Shown in pieces: positions 23,628-33,634 of a DNA stretch of 64,000 nucleotides. Source of the stretch: Burkholderiales bacterium (GTDB lineage: Bacteria; Pseudomonadota; Gammaproteobacteria; Burkholderiales; SG8-41). The stretch's first letter is position 1. Every line of letters begins with the position of its first letter. The stretch spans positions 42,202-106,201 of the forward strand of contig JAUXMZ010000062.1 of NCBI GenBank assembly GCA_030683105.1, written 5' to 3'. The notes beneath the pieces are model-generated. The model saw nothing but the letters and a program-made list of their open reading frames with translations, did no database searches and was not told the origin of the DNA. The translations under genes and the position numbers were made by a program.

Positions 23628-26600
23628 TCAGGCCGCTTTTTCAGTCAACTTCATTGCCTCTTCGATATCGACCGCCACCACCCGCGACACCCCGGCCTCC
23701 TGCATGGTGATGCCGAGCAGCTGGTTGGCGATTTCCATGGTGATCTTGTTGTGGCTGATGAACAGAAACTGTGAGTACTCGGACATTTTCCGGACCAGAT
23801 CACAGAATCGTTCCGTGTTGTGGTCATCCAGCGGCGCATCGACCTCGTCCAGCAGGCAGAACGGCGCGGGGTTCAACTGGAACATCGAGAATACCAGCGA
23901 CAGTGCAGTCAGCGCTTTTTCTCCCCCTGACAGCAGGTGTATGGATGTATTTTTCTTGCCGGGCGGCTGCGCGATCACCTGCACGCCGGCGTCGAGTATT
24001 TCCTCGCCCGTCAGCACCAGCCGGGCGTGACCGCCGCCAAACAGCGCAGGGAACATCTCGCTGAAATGGCGGTTGACCTCGTCAAAAGTATGCTGCAGGC
24101 GTTCCCGGGTTTCACGGTCGATGCGCCGGATGGCGTCTTCCAGCGTTGCCATCGCTTCGTTCAAGTCGGCGGATTGCGCGTCGAGGTAGTTTTTGCGCTC
24201 CTGTGCGGCCTGCAATTCCTCGAGCGCGGCCAGATTGACCGCACCCAGGGCTTTGATTTCCTCGGCCAGGCGGCCGATTTCGGTCTGCAGAGCGTTCGCC
24301 CGCATGCCTTTTTCCAGGAGTGCGACCAGTTCCTCCTCACGCGCACCCGCCTCGGCCAGCTGCTGCGCAAACTGCTCCTCGATCAACCGTGCTTCCTGCT
24401 CCTTGAGCCGCACGTCATTGATACGCTCGCGCAGCGGCCCCAGTTTCTGCTCGCAGACCAGCCGTTCCTGCTCGATGGCCTTGAGTTGCGATTCCATGCC
24501 CTCGAGCGCATCCCGCGCCTGGGCCAGTGCCTGCTCGCGTTGAGTGCGAATGGTCAGCGTCTGCTGCAACTGGGTTTGCCAGGGCGTTTCGTCAAAGCCG
24601 GCAAGCTCGCGCTGCACGGTTTCAAGGTTCTCGGAGAGCTCGGATATATGCTCAGAAAAAACATTAATGTTATTTTCTATCTCTTTGATTTTATTATCAG
24701 TACTTCTAAGAGTAAATATTGCCTCCTGATGCTCGTGCTGCGCCTTGCGCAAGGCCTCGCGCTGCAGGCCCAGCACCGACTCCGCGCGACGGTACAGTTC
24801 GGTCGTCTGCTCCAGCTGCTGCCGCTGCTCAGTGACTTCGCTCTCAAGGCGCAGCATGCTGCGCTCGGCAGCCTGCTGGTGCTCGGCCTCAACCGCATGC
24901 TGCTCCCCAATTTCCTGAAGTTCCGAGGCTATTTTTTCCCCGCGCTGGGTCAGGCGCTGGGCCAGTTCCGACAAGCGCAGCGCTTCCATCTGCAAATCAT
25001 GGTGCTGCTGCTGGGTCTCGCCCACACTCTGGCGCAACTCATTGAGCTCCGATTTGCGCAGTTCTATGTCCTGTTCGGCTGCCGCCACCTCACCTCTGAT
25101 GCGGTCGAGTTGCGTCTGCTCCCCGACGATCTCGGTCTGCAGTTGTTCTATTTCGCGCTGACGCGACAACACCCCGTGCAACTCGGTATCCGGCGCATGA
25201 AAGCTCACGCTGCGCCGCGTGAAGATATGGCCTTCTTTTGACACCAGCATGGCGCCTGCAGGCAGTTGCCGGCGCTGATCCAGGCCGGCGGCGGCATCGG
25301 CCACGACAAATACATTGTGCAGCCACTCCGCCAGCACGCCTTCGAGCCTTGCATCGCGGCAGGTCACGTAGCGCTGCAGCGGCGCCAGCTCCACGTCCGC
25401 AGCCGCCGGCGCATCCGCCATGCCGCTGGTATCGAACACCGTCATTTTTCCGGGAGGCGCATCGCGCAGCCACGCCGCGGATTGCTCGAGCTGATCGAGC
25501 GCAATGCCGTTGAGCCGCTCGTTGAGCACCGCCTCCAGCGCATCCTCCCACCCGGATTCAATGGCGATGCCCTGCCACAGCCGCGGCGCTTTATCGAGCG
25601 CATGCGCCGACAGCCAGCCTTCCATGTCGACACCGCGCGCGAGCCGGTCCTGCAGCTGCTGCAGCGCATGAATGCGCGCCTCGGTGCCGGTTACTTGCTG
25701 GACGGCCGCCTCGAGCGCCTCGTTCCTGTCGCGCAGCCCCTGTTCCGCCTGGGGCAGCAACGCCTCCTTCTGCGCCAGTGCGGTACGCCGCTCTGTCAAC
25801 GTGTTCTCAAGCGCCTGCATCTGCTGACGCTTCTGTTCCACCGCCGTGGCGTCGGGAACCGGCAGCGCCTGCCGCTCTTCGAGCAAACGCTCCTCACGCT
25901 GCGCCAGTTGCTCGAGCACGCGCTGGGCGTGCGCGAGTTTGGTCTGCTCCACCTGCAGCCCTTGCTCGGTCTGGGACAGGCCGCGCTGCAGTTCGTCGCG
26001 CCGGTTCTGGGCGGCGCGGTACGCTTCCTCCGCGACCGGTAATTTTTCAGTCTCGGCGGCCACGCACGCCTCAAGCTCAGCCGCAAGCTGCCCGGCGCGC
26101 GTTTTGCCTTCACTCCACTCGGCAAGACTGAGCTGGGCCGTTGCCAGCTGCAACTGGTTGCTCTCCAGTTGCGTGCGTAGCGCAACCAGTTGCTGTTCAA
26201 CGCGCTGGCGGCTTTCGCGCACATGGGTGATCTGCTGCTCGATACGCGCCACCTCTGCATTGGCCTCATACAGCGCGCCCTGGGCGGCATGCGTCTCGTC
26301 GCTCAAGCGATAATGCTGGCTGCGCATTTCTTCCAGCCGCTTCTCGGCTTCGCGCAGCCCGGCGGTCTGCGCCTCGATTTCTATGCCCAGACGCTCGAGC
26401 TCGCGGGTATGGCGATTGCGGCTGGCCGCCGCTTCCTGCTTCCTGAGCAGCCACAGCATGCTCTGGGTCGTCTGCAACTGTGCCTGCAGCTCGTGATAGC
26501 GTTTGGCGACCTCAGCCTGACCTTGAAGGTGCTCGAGCTGTTTTTCGAGTTCCTGCCGGATGTCTTCGACACGCAGCAGATTCTCTCGCGTGTCACGCAG

Positions 26601-27149
26601 CCTTAATTCGGTTTCGCGCCGGCGCTCGCGGTATTTCGATATACCCGCGGCCTCTTCCAGGAATACGCGCAACTCCTCGGGCTTGGCATCGATCACGCGG
26701 GATATCATGCCCTGCTCGATGATGGCATAAGCGCGGGAACCCAGGCCGGTGCCCAGGAAAATGTCCGCCACGTCGCGGCGGCGCACGTGGATGTTGTTGA
26801 TATGGTAGGAGGAATCGCCGTCGCGCTCGAGAATGCGCTTGACCGAGATTTCGCCGTATTCGGACCATTGTCCGGCGGCCTTGCCCAGGCTGTTGTCGAA
26901 AACCAGCTCTACACTTGCGCGATTGACCGGCTTGCGATCGCCCGAGCCATTGAACAGGACATCCTGCATGGTCTCGCCGCGCAGGTGTTTGGCCGAGGTT
27001 TCCCCCAGCACCCAGCGCACGGCGTCGATGATGTTCGACTTGCCGCAGCCATTGGGACCGACGATGCCGACCAGTTGGCCGGGCACGGTGATGTGGGTGG
27101 GATCGACAAAAGATTTGAAGCCGGCGAGACTGATTTTAGTGAGGCGCAA
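23628..27149 (-). CDS. smc: Chromosome segregation protein SMC
   Basis: SMC is the core ATPase of the condensin that compacts and segregates chromosomes. 1173 residues: MRLTKISLAGFKSFVDPTHI then the Walker A GPNGCGKSN (about 31-39), two long coiled coils around a hinge (about 500-650), the ABC signature LLSGGEKALTALSL and Walker B FCLLDEVDAPLDDHN near the C-terminus. The start is a TTG at 27149, forced by the universal N-terminal motif. A 70-bp AT-rich patch inside the second coiled coil (24655-24725) differs from the surrounding composition. No scpA or scpB is nearby. Confidence 0.97.
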   Translation of the reverse strand: MRLTKISLAGFKSFVDPTHITVPGQLVGIVGPNGCGKSNIIDAVRWVLGETSAKHLRGETMQDVLFNGSGDRKPVNRASVELVFDNSLGKAAGQWSEYGEISVKRILERDGDSSYHINNIHVRRRDVADIFLGTGLGSRAYAIIEQGMISRVIDAKPEELRVFLEEAAGISKYRERRRETELRLRDTRENLLRVEDIRQELEKQLEHLQGQAEVAKRYHELQAQLQTTQSMLWLLRKQEAAASRNRHTRELERLGIEIEAQTAGLREAEKRLEEMRSQHYRLSDETHAAQGALYEANAEVARIEQQITHVRESRQRVEQQLVALRTQLESNQLQLATAQLSLAEWSEGKTRAGQLAAELEACVAAETEKLPVAEEAYRAAQNRRDELQRGLSQTEQGLQVEQTKLAHAQRVLEQLAQREERLLEERQALPVPDATAVEQKRQQMQALENTLTERRTALAQKEALLPQAEQGLRDRNEALEAAVQQVTGTEARIHALQQLQDRLARGVDMEGWLSAHALDKAPRLWQGIAIESGWEDALEAVLNERLNGIALDQLEQSAAWLRDAPPGKMTVFDTSGMADAPAAADVELAPLQRYVTCRDARLEGVLAEWLHNVFVVADAAAGLDQRRQLPAGAMLVSKEGHIFTRRSVSFHAPDTELHGVLSRQREIEQLQTEIVGEQTQLDRIRGEVAAAEQDIELRKSELNELRQSVGETQQQHHDLQMEALRLSELAQRLTQRGEKIASELQEIGEQHAVEAEHQQAAERSMLRLESEVTEQRQQLEQTTELYRRAESVLGLQREALRKAQHEHQEAIFTLRSTDNKIKEIENNINVFSEHISELSENLETVQRELAGFDETPWQTQLQQTLTIRTQREQALAQARDALEGMESQLKAIEQERLVCEQKLGPLRERINDVRLKEQEARLIEEQFAQQLAEAGAREEELVALLEKGMRANALQTEIGRLAEEIKALGAVNLAALEELQAAQERKNYLDAQSADLNEAMATLEDAIRRIDRETRERLQHTFDEVNRHFSEMFPALFGGGHARLVLTGEEILDAGVQVIAQPPGKKNTSIHLLSGGEKALTALSLVFSMFQLNPAPFCLLDEVDAPLDDHNTERFCDLVRKMSEYSQFLFISHNKITMEIANQLLGITMQEAGVSRVVAVDIEEAMKLTEKAA

Positions 27150-27170
27150 TTTTTCTGATGCCCGAAAGGT

Positions 27171-27176
27171 TATAAT
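27171..27176 (+). promoter_or_regulatory. Possible -10 element for queF
   Basis: TATAAT occurs on the plus strand 39 bases before the queF start, in the 65-bp divergent gap between smc and queF. The region 17 bases upstream is only T-rich, so the -35 is poor. Confidence 0.4.
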
Positions 27177-27214
27177 TCGTTATTGAAATTTCGCGCCATT
27201 TTAACTGATTTACG

Positions 27215-27631
27215 ATGCCGACCAAACCCAATAAACACCTTGACACGTTTGCCAACCCGAGTCCGCGGCGGGATTACCGGATTCACATGGAAATACCGGA
27301 ATTTACCTGCCTGTGTCCGAAGACCGGCCAGCCCGACTTTGCCACACTCGTGCTCGATTATGTACCCGACAAGCTGTGCGTGGAGTTAAAAAGCCTCAAA
27401 CTCTACATCTGGTCGTTCCGCAACGAGGGTGCATTTCACGAGGACGTGACCAACCGCATACTCGATGATCTCGCACGCGCCCTGCGGCCGCGCTTCATGC
27501 GGCTGACCGCCCGTTTTTACGTGCGCGGCGGTATATACACCACCGTTGTCGCCGATCATCGCAAGTCCGGCTGGAAACCCGCAGCCGATCCGGGATTGTC
27601 GGCACTGCCCGGGCAATCCAGCACGCGCTAA
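27215..27631 (+). CDS. queF: NADPH-dependent preQ0 reductase, short (YkvM) type
   Basis: QueF reduces 7-cyano-7-deazaguanine to preQ1 for queuosine in tRNA. 138 residues, the unimodular form, with the catalytic Cys in [16 protein letters not shown], the NADPH/substrate motif [20 protein letters not shown] and a C-terminal [12 protein letters not shown]. The start is the ATG at 27215; the ribosome binding site is weak. It stands alone, divergent from smc. No other queuosine genes are in the window. Confidence 0.94.
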   Translation: MPTKPNKHLDTFANPSPRRDYRIHMEIPEFTCLCPKTGQPDFATLVLDYVPDKLCVELKSLKLYIWSFRNEGAFHEDVTNRILDDLARALRPRFMRLTARFYVRGGIYTTVVADHRKSGWKPAADPGLSALPGQSSTR

Positions 27632-27712
27632 CAGCCTGTCGGATTTGGCTTCATTCGACGGAGCGTGTAACGTTAACGGATAGCTGTTAGTCGATGCTTA
27701 GGCGACAGGCTG
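27632..27712. repeat. Long-range inverted repeat after queF
   Basis: CAGCCTGTCG at 27632-27641, immediately after the queF stop, is complementary to CGACAGGCTG at 27703-27712, with about 61 bases between. No T-run follows. The rest of the 298-bp queF-dapC gap holds the palindrome at 27812-27847 and no visible gene. Confidence 0.65.
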
Positions 27713-27811
27713 CTTAAGAAAGAAGCTTTACGTGTCGAACCCCTATGCTCATCGGATCAAACGTCACTTGTATGACGTTCTTTTCACTCTGTTCTTTGGT
27801 TTTTTTCAATT

Positions 27812-27847
27812 TAGGAGTTTGTCGGGGCTAAGTCCGACAAACTCCTA
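27812..27847. repeat. REP-like palindrome, AGGAGTTTGTCGG family, copy 3
   Basis: A 14-bp perfect stem (27812-27825 with 27834-27847) has an eight-base loop. The preceding 40 bases (27771-27811, rich in TTCTTTTCAC and a T-run) align with those before the copy at 42216, so the repeated unit is larger than the hairpin. Confidence 0.85.
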
Positions 27848-27929
27848 GGCGGCAAATACCTCTATAATTTGCGTTTTTTTTAACAGGCTGGGCGCTGTGC
27901 AGCGCTGCCGCCGCCGACGATAATCAGCC

Positions 27930-29123
27930 GTGAATCCCAATCTCGACCGCCTGCAAAGCTATCCGTTTCAAAAACTGAGCGCACTGTACTCCGGCGTGAC
28001 CTCGAATCCGGCGTTAAAACCGATCAGCCTGCATATCGGCGAACCCCGGCACCCGACTCCTGAATTCATTAAAAAAACACTCGCCGACAACCTCGAGGGT
28101 CTGTCGCATTACCCGACCACGCTGGGCGGTGAAGGACTGCGGCTGGCCATCGCCGGCTGGCTGAAACACCGCCACAACCTGACAGCCATCGACCCGCAAA
28201 CCGAAATCATTCCGATCAACGGCAGCCGCGAAGCGCTGTTTGCCTTCGCCCAGGCGGTCATAGACCCGACACGCGACGACGCGGTGGTGATCAGCCCCAA
28301 TCCTTTCTACCAGATTTACGAGGGCGCGGCACTGCTGGCCCGGGCGCAACCGCAGTTCCTGAATACGCTGGCGGCAAACCGCTATGCCTATGATTTCGAC
28401 GAACTGCCTGCGGCCGTCTGGCAGCGCACCCAGCTGATCTATGTCTGTTCACCGGGTAATCCGACCGGCAGCGTGATGTCTTTCGAGCAGTGGGAAAAAC
28501 TGTTTGCCCTGTCTGACCGCTACGGTTTTGTCATCGCTGCCGATGAGTGCTATTCCGAGATCTATTTTAATGAAGGACAGGCGCCGCTGGGCGCCCTGCA
28601 GGCCGCCCAGCGCCTGGGCCGGACCGGCTATCCGCGGCTGGTGGTGTTTTCCAGCCTGTCGAAACGCTCCAATGTGCCGGGCATGCGTTCCGGCTTTGTC
28701 GCCGGCGATGCGGCCGTTTTGAAAAAATTCCTGCTCTACCGCACCTACCAGGGCTGCGCAATGAGCCCGCCCATCCATATGGCAAGCATCGCCGCGTGGC
28801 AGGACGAAGCGCATGTGGTCGAAAACCGGCGCCTGTACAAAGAAAAATTCAGCAATGTAATCAATATCTTGAAACCTGCTCTCGACGTGACCCTGCCGGA
28901 TGCGGCATTTTATCTGTGGGTACCCACGACTATCAGCGATACTGAATTTACGCAACGGCTGTACCGGGAGCAGGCAGTATCCGTGCTGCCCGGCAGCTAT
29001 CTCGGGCGCGAAGTGCGCGGCATCAACCCCGGCGCCAACCGCGTCCGGATCGCGCTCGTCGCCTCGAGCGCAGAATGTACCGAGGCCGCACAACGAATCG
29101 CGGCTTTTGCCAAAAACTTGTAA
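27930..29123 (+). CDS. dapC: Succinyldiaminopimelate transaminase
   Basis: DapC is the PLP-dependent aminotransferase of the succinylase branch of lysine/meso-DAP synthesis. 397 residues, class I/II fold: [47 protein letters not shown] and the PLP lysine in [15 protein letters not shown]. The start is a GTG at 27930. dapD follows 17 bases downstream, which supports DapC over other aminotransferases of the same subgroup. Confidence 0.93.
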   Translation: MNPNLDRLQSYPFQKLSALYSGVTSNPALKPISLHIGEPRHPTPEFIKKTLADNLEGLSHYPTTLGGEGLRLAIAGWLKHRHNLTAIDPQTEIIPINGSREALFAFAQAVIDPTRDDAVVISPNPFYQIYEGAALLARAQPQFLNTLAANRYAYDFDELPAAVWQRTQLIYVCSPGNPTGSVMSFEQWEKLFALSDRYGFVIAADECYSEIYFNEGQAPLGALQAAQRLGRTGYPRLVVFSSLSKRSNVPGMRSGFVAGDAAVLKKFLLYRTYQGCAMSPPIHMASIAAWQDEAHVVENRRLYKEKFSNVINILKPALDVTLPDAAFYLWVPTTISDTEFTQRLYREQAVSVLPGSYLGREVRGINPGANRVRIALVASSAECTEAAQRIAAFAKNL

Positions 29124-29140
29124 ACCGATACGGAGCCGCC

Positions 29141-29962
29141 ATGAACGAATTGCAAACCACCATCGAGCAGGCGTGGGAGAACCGCGCCGAACTGAAGCCA
29201 GGCACCGCGCCCGCCAAGATCGGAGCCGCGGTCAATCAGGTGCTCAGCGACCTGGACGCGGGCAAAGTCCGCGTCGCCGAGAAAATCGCAGGGGTATGGG
29301 TGGTTCATCAATGGCTCAAGAAAGCCGTGCTGTTGTCGTTCCGGCTGGAGGACAATGTCCCGATGGCAGGGGCAGCGACGCAGTATTACGACAAGGTGCC
29401 GAGCAAATTCGCCGGTTATTCCCGCGAGGACTTCGTGCGTGGCGGATTCCGCGTGGTGCCGCCGGCAATGGTGCGGCGCGGCGCGTTCATCGCGAAAAAC
29501 GCCGTGCTCATGCCCTCTTATGTCAATATCGGCGCCTACGTCGACGAGAGCACCATGGTCGATACCTGGGCCACCGTCGGTTCCTGCGCCCAGATCGGCA
29601 AGAACGTTCATCTGTCAGGCGGTGTGGGCATCGGCGGCGTGCTTGAGCCCCTGCAGGCCAATCCCACCATCATCGAGGACAACTGCTTCATCGGCGCGCG
29701 CTCGGAAATCGTCGAAGGCGTGATCGTCGAGGAAGGCTCGGTGATCTCGATGGGTGTCTTCATCGGGCAAAGCACCAAGATTTATCACCGCGAGCGCGGC
29801 GAAATACTCTACGGCCGCGTGCCGGCCGGCTCGGTCGTGGTCTCCGGCTCGCTGCCGGCCGCCGACGGCAAATGCAATCTGTATTGCGCGGTGATCGTCA
29901 AGCAGGTCGATGCCAAGACCCGCGCCAAGACCAGCATCAACGAGCTGCTAAGAGCCGATTGA
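29141..29962 (+). CDS. dapD: Tetrahydrodipicolinate N-succinyltransferase
   Basis: DapD succinylates tetrahydrodipicolinate, the step before DapC. 273 residues with an N-terminal helical domain and left-handed beta-helix repeats ([57 protein letters not shown]). The start is the ATG at 29141 ([15 protein letters not shown]) with GGAG about seven bases upstream; an open frame continues 22 codons upstream into dapC without family similarity. Confidence 0.97.
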   Translation: MNELQTTIEQAWENRAELKPGTAPAKIGAAVNQVLSDLDAGKVRVAEKIAGVWVVHQWLKKAVLLSFRLEDNVPMAGAATQYYDKVPSKFAGYSREDFVRGGFRVVPPAMVRRGAFIAKNAVLMPSYVNIGAYVDESTMVDTWATVGSCAQIGKNVHLSGGVGIGGVLEPLQANPTIIEDNCFIGARSEIVEGVIVEEGSVISMGVFIGQSTKIYHRERGEILYGRVPAGSVVVSGSLPAADGKCNLYCAVIVKQVDAKTRAKTSINELLRAD

Positions 29963-30061
29963 CCGTCCATACTTTGCCATTCGCGCCTGCAGCGGGCACA
30001 ATTTACGAACGGCCGGACGGCATCGTCGGTTAAATCGGCAGCCGCACAAGAGGAAATCACC

Positions 30062-31225
30062 ATGTTCGTGACCCCGCTTTTCAAATTGATGGCAGACAAA
30101 CAGGCCTCGGACCTGTTTTTTACCGCAGGCGCGCCGATCCAGATCAAGATCAACGGCGTGGTCATGCCGATCAACAGCCAGGTGCTCGACCCCGACCAGG
30201 TCAGGAAGATCTCCTACGAGCTCATGACCCCGGCACAGATCAAGGAGTTCGAAGCCCAGCACGAGATGAATTTCGCGCACAGCAGCGGCGACCTCGGCAA
30301 CTTCCGCATCAACATTTTTCACCAGAAAAACACCGTGGCGATGGTGGTCCGTTTCGTCAAACCCGATGTGCCGTCATTCGATTCGCTCAAGCTGCCGCCG
30401 ATACTCAAGGACGTCATCATGGAGAAGCTGGGGCTGATCCTGGTGGTCGGCTCCACCGGTTCCGGCAAGTCGACCACCATGGCCTCGATGATAGACCACC
30501 GCAACAGCATCAAGACCGGCCATATCCTGACCGTCGAAGATCCAGTCGAATTCATCTTTAAGCACAAGAAGTCCATCGTCAACCAGCGTGAAGTCCGCGT
30601 CGATACCCACAACTACCAGGACGCGCTGATCAGCGCCATGCGGGAAGCGCCGGATCTGATCATGATCGGCGAAATCCGCGACCAGCCGACACTGCAAAGC
30701 GCGCTGCTGTTCGCGCAGACCGGCCACCTGTGCCTGTCGACGCTGCACGCCAACAACAGTTATAACGCGCTGAACCGCATCATCAACTTTTTTGCGCGAG
30801 ATGCGCGCGAAAGCCTGCTGTCCGACCTGTCGATAGCGCTGCGCGCGGTGATTTCACAGCGCCTGGTGCGCACCGCCGACGGCAAGCGCGTGCCCGCCGT
30901 GGAAATCCTGCTCAACACCAAGCACATCCAGGAATTGATCAAGGGCGGCGAGATCCATCAGATCAAGGATGCCATGGAACAAAGCCTCTCGCCCGGATCC
31001 CAGACCTTCGAGCAGGCGCTGTTTCAGCTTTACCGGACGGGACAGATCACGATCGAGGAAGCGATGGCCAATTCCGATTCGCCCAACAACCTGCACTGGC
31101 TGATCAGCAACGCCTCCAAGACCGGGGATGCGCCTCCTGCCACCGCGACCTCCGCCGCCTCTCCCAAGACCGCAACCCCCGAGGACCTGTCGAGCATCAA
31201 ACTCAATCTCGATGCGCTCGACTGA
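30062..31225 (+). CDS. pilU: Type IV pilus retraction ATPase, PilU type
   Basis: PilU is the accessory retraction motor of type IV pili, acting with PilT at the inner membrane base. 387 residues: N-terminal PAS-like domain (LFKLMADKQASDLFFTAGAP), Walker A VVGSTGSGKSTTM, Asp box TVEDPVEFIFKHKKS, Walker B LIMIGEIRDQ and His box LSTLHANNSYNALNR. Length and the tail NSDSPNNLHWLISN point to PilU rather than PilT; no pilT is in the window. It lies 99 bases after dapD with its own GAGGAA ribosome binding site. Confidence 0.88.
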   Translation: MFVTPLFKLMADKQASDLFFTAGAPIQIKINGVVMPINSQVLDPDQVRKISYELMTPAQIKEFEAQHEMNFAHSSGDLGNFRINIFHQKNTVAMVVRFVKPDVPSFDSLKLPPILKDVIMEKLGLILVVGSTGSGKSTTMASMIDHRNSIKTGHILTVEDPVEFIFKHKKSIVNQREVRVDTHNYQDALISAMREAPDLIMIGEIRDQPTLQSALLFAQTGHLCLSTLHANNSYNALNRIINFFARDARESLLSDLSIALRAVISQRLVRTADGKRVPAVEILLNTKHIQELIKGGEIHQIKDAMEQSLSPGSQTFEQALFQLYRTGQITIEEAMANSDSPNNLHWLISNASKTGDAPPATATSAASPKTATPEDLSSIKLNLDALD

Positions 31226-32123
31226 GCGCCGGCCGCGCGCAGCACCCGCCCTGCGCACGCTGCGAGATGCATTGCACCACGGGGTCAGGCGTTTCAGGCA
31301 GGCGCGGCTCGCGTTCGGCCACGGCACCACCAATGCCTTTGACGAAGCCGCCTATCTCACGCTGCACGCCTTACGCCTGCCGCTGCACGAGCTTGAGCCT
31401 CATCTTGACCTCCGCCTCACGGCGCGCCAGCTCGACCGGATACTGAAACTGTTCGAACGCCGCATCGCCGAGCGCAAGCCTGCCGCATACCTGACCCGCG
31501 AGGCCTGGCTCGGCGATTTCAGGTTCTACGTCGATGAGCGTGTGATCGTGCCGCGCTCGTATATTGCCGAACTGCTGCGCGATGACCTGGCGCCGTGGAT
31601 CGCCAGGCCGGCGAAAATAAAAGCCGCCCTCGATCTGTGTACCGGTTCCGGTTGTCTTGCCATTCTGCTTGCGCACAGTTTCCCGCGCGCCCGGATCGAT
31701 GCAGTGGACATAGACCGCAATGCGCTGCGCGTGGCGCGGCGCAATGTTGACGACTACAGCCTTGCGGACCGCATTGCCCTGCACCAAGCCGATCTGTTTT
31801 CAGCGCTGCCTGGAAAACGCTACGACCTGATCCTCTCCAACCCGCCCTACGTGACAGCGGCGAGCATGCGCCGGCTGCCTCCCGAATACCGCAGCGAGCC
31901 CGGGATCGCGCTCGCTGGCGGCAGCGACGGGCTCGCGGTGGTGCGCACCATGCTCAGCCAGGCTGCGGCGCATCTGAATCCGGGGGGAATGCTGGTGGTC
32001 GAGGTCGGGCACAACCGGCGCGGTGTGGAAAAAGCTTACCCGCGCCTGCCCTTCACTTGGCCCGAGACGAGCGGCGGGGACGATTGCGTGTTTCTGCTGT
32101 CCCGTGAACAGCTGCTTCCGTAG
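31212..32123 (+). CDS. prmB: Ribosomal protein L3 N5-glutamine methyltransferase
   Basis: PrmB methylates a glutamine of ribosomal protein L3 with SAM. 303 residues: HemK-type N-terminal helical domain, the SAM motif ALDLCTGSGCLAILLA and the catalytic motif LILSNPPYVTAASM. Downstream YRSEPGIALAGGSDGL is typical. The ATG at 31212 lies inside the end of pilU (14-base overlap), so translation is coupled. PrmC is the close alternative, but the NPPYVTAASM context and L3-type N-terminus favour PrmB. The 3' end overlaps convergent rluB by 71 bases. Confidence 0.88.
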   Translation: MRSTERRPRAAPALRTLRDALHHGVRRFRQARLAFGHGTTNAFDEAAYLTLHALRLPLHELEPHLDLRLTARQLDRILKLFERRIAERKPAAYLTREAWLGDFRFYVDERVIVPRSYIAELLRDDLAPWIARPAKIKAALDLCTGSGCLAILLAHSFPRARIDAVDIDRNALRVARRNVDDYSLADRIALHQADLFSALPGKRYDLILSNPPYVTAASMRRLPPEYRSEPGIALAGGSDGLAVVRTMLSQAAAHLNPGGMLVVEVGHNRRGVEKAYPRLPFTWPETSGGDDCVFLLSREQLLP

Positions 32124-32895
32124 CAACGTCTGGCTGCGGTTGCAGCCATTGCAGCACGCGTTGCGTCTCCTGCGGCGTGAGTTCGAGACATTGGCCGCGT
32201 TTTAACCGCGCCGGTAGCGCAACGATACCGAAACGCACCCGCATCAGCCGGCTGACAGTCATGCCGAGCGCCTCGAACATGCGGCGCACGATGCGGTTAC
32301 GCCCTTCCTTCAACACGATACGGTACCAGTGATTCGCGCCTTCACCGCCTTCATCCGTGAGCGATTCGCAGCGCGCCACGCCATCGGCCAGCGTGATCCC
32401 GGCTTTTAACCGGATAATCTGCTCCGCCGTAAGCTGACCCATGATACGCACCGCATATTCACGCTCGACCTCGAAACGCGGGTGCATGATGCGGTTCGCG
32501 ATGTCCCCGGAGGTGGTGAAAATCAGCAGTCCGCAGGTGTTGTAATCGAGCCGGCCGACAGCCAGCCACTTTGCGCCGCGCAGCCGTGGCAGCGCCGCAA
32601 ACACCGAGGCCCGGCCTTCGGGATCATCGCGGCTGACGATCTCGCCCTCGGGCTTGTGATAGAGCAGCACCCGCGGCAGCTGCTCCGGGGCGGGCATGCG
32701 CACGATACGCCGGCCGACCTTTACGAGATCATCCGGCCCGACCCGCGTGCCGATGGTGGCGACTTTCCCGTTCACCGTTACTCGACCCTCTTCTATCCAA
32801 ACCTCCATCTCACGGCGCGAACCCAACCCCGCCTGGGCCAGCATTTTTTGCAGCTTTTGTGAGTCAGTGATCGGCGCTGTAGGGGCTGATTTCAT
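32053..32895 (-). CDS. rluB: 23S rRNA pseudouridine synthase, RluB/RsuA family
   Basis: This enzyme isomerises a uridine in 23S rRNA (position 2605 in E. coli RluB). 280 residues: S4 RNA-binding domain (KMLAQAGLGSRREMEVWIEE), then the catalytic domain with VGRLDYNTCGLLIFTTSGD; the catalytic Asp is present, with Cys where Ser is usual. KEGRNRIVRRMFEALG is the second family motif. The basic tail (TRNRPRRSSRAK) is rich in Arg. It overlaps prmB tail-to-tail. The subfamily (RluB versus RluE or RsuA) is inferred from length and the S4 domain. Confidence 0.9.
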   Translation of the reverse strand: MKSAPTAPITDSQKLQKMLAQAGLGSRREMEVWIEEGRVTVNGKVATIGTRVGPDDLVKVGRRIVRMPAPEQLPRVLLYHKPEGEIVSRDDPEGRASVFAALPRLRGAKWLAVGRLDYNTCGLLIFTTSGDIANRIMHPRFEVEREYAVRIMGQLTAEQIIRLKAGITLADGVARCESLTDEGGEGANHWYRIVLKEGRNRIVRRMFEALGMTVSRLMRVRFGIVALPARLKRGQCLELTPQETQRVLQWLQPQPDVATEAAVHGTAETRNRPRRSSRAK

Positions 32896-32943
32896 GTGGA
32901 TCGCTTGCGTTATGAATATATGTTTTAAAACAGAATGTTATAT

Positions 32944-33540
32944 CTATACTTCGCGCCGCTCCAGCACCGCCTGCGCCAGCGTGCCACTGTCGACGTGTTC
33001 GAGTTCGCCGCCCACCGGCAGCCCGCGCGCAATGCGAGATGCCTTGATGCCGCGAGCACGCAGCAACTCACCGATGTAGTGCGCGGTCGCCTCGCCTTCA
33101 ACCGTGAAATTGGTGGCGAGTATTACTTCGCGTACCGTGCCATCCGCCGCGCGCTGGATCAGCCGGTCGAGATGGATGTCCTTGGGCCCGATGCCGTCCA
33201 GGGGCGACAACGAACCCATCAGCACGAAATACATGCCCTGGTAGCACTGGGCCTGCTCCATCATCAGCAGATCGCCAGGAGTTTCGACCACACACAACAC
33301 TGCGGCATTGCGGCGTGGTGAGCGGCACAGTCCGCACACCTCCTCTTCAGCAAAACTGTTGCACTTCTCGCAATGGCGTATGCGCTCGAGCGCGGCTTTG
33401 AGCGCGCCCCCGAGACGCAGCGCGCCGGGATGGTCGCGCTGCAGCAGGTGATAGGCCATGCGCTGCGCCGATTTGGGGCCCACTCCCGGCAGGCAGCGCA
33501 AGGCTTCGATAAGCTCTTCGAGGGTGGAGGGGGTCTTCAC
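32944..33540 (-). CDS. recR: Recombination mediator RecR
   Basis: RecR works with RecF/RecO to load RecA on gapped DNA. 198 residues: helix-hairpin-helix [20 protein letters not shown], a C4 zinc finger (CEKC then CGLC), and a Toprim domain with [15 protein letters not shown] and [15 protein letters not shown]. The start is the GTG at 33540, fixed by homology of the first residues. No ribosome binding site is visible because a low-complexity hairpin repeat occupies the space just upstream. It follows dnaX-ebfC, the classic order. Confidence 0.96.
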   Translation of the reverse strand: MKTPSTLEELIEALRCLPGVGPKSAQRMAYHLLQRDHPGALRLGGALKAALERIRHCEKCNSFAEEEVCGLCRSPRRNAAVLCVVETPGDLLMMEQAQCYQGMYFVLMGSLSPLDGIGPKDIHLDRLIQRAADGTVREVILATNFTVEGEATAHYIGELLRARGIKASRIARGLPVGGELEHVDSGTLAQAVLERREV

Positions 33541-33543
33541 TGG

Positions 33544-33628
33544 GGAATGATGAATGCGGAATGCGGAATGATGACCGGAAAACCATCCCTCTCGATTTCA
33601 TTCATCATTCATCGCTCATCATTCATCG
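33544..33628. repeat. Word-hairpin repeat (GAATGATGA type)
   Basis: A left arm of GAATGATGA/GAATGCG units (33544-33574) faces a reverse-complement arm of TTCATCA units (33596-33628). The gap between ebfC and recR consists almost wholly of this element. Confidence 0.8.
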
Positions 33629-33634
33629 TTGCCG

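Noticed and set aside
33544-33628. CRISPR-like short repeats
   Set aside because: The units are tandem words of 6-9 bases without unique spacers, and no cas gene is present in the window.
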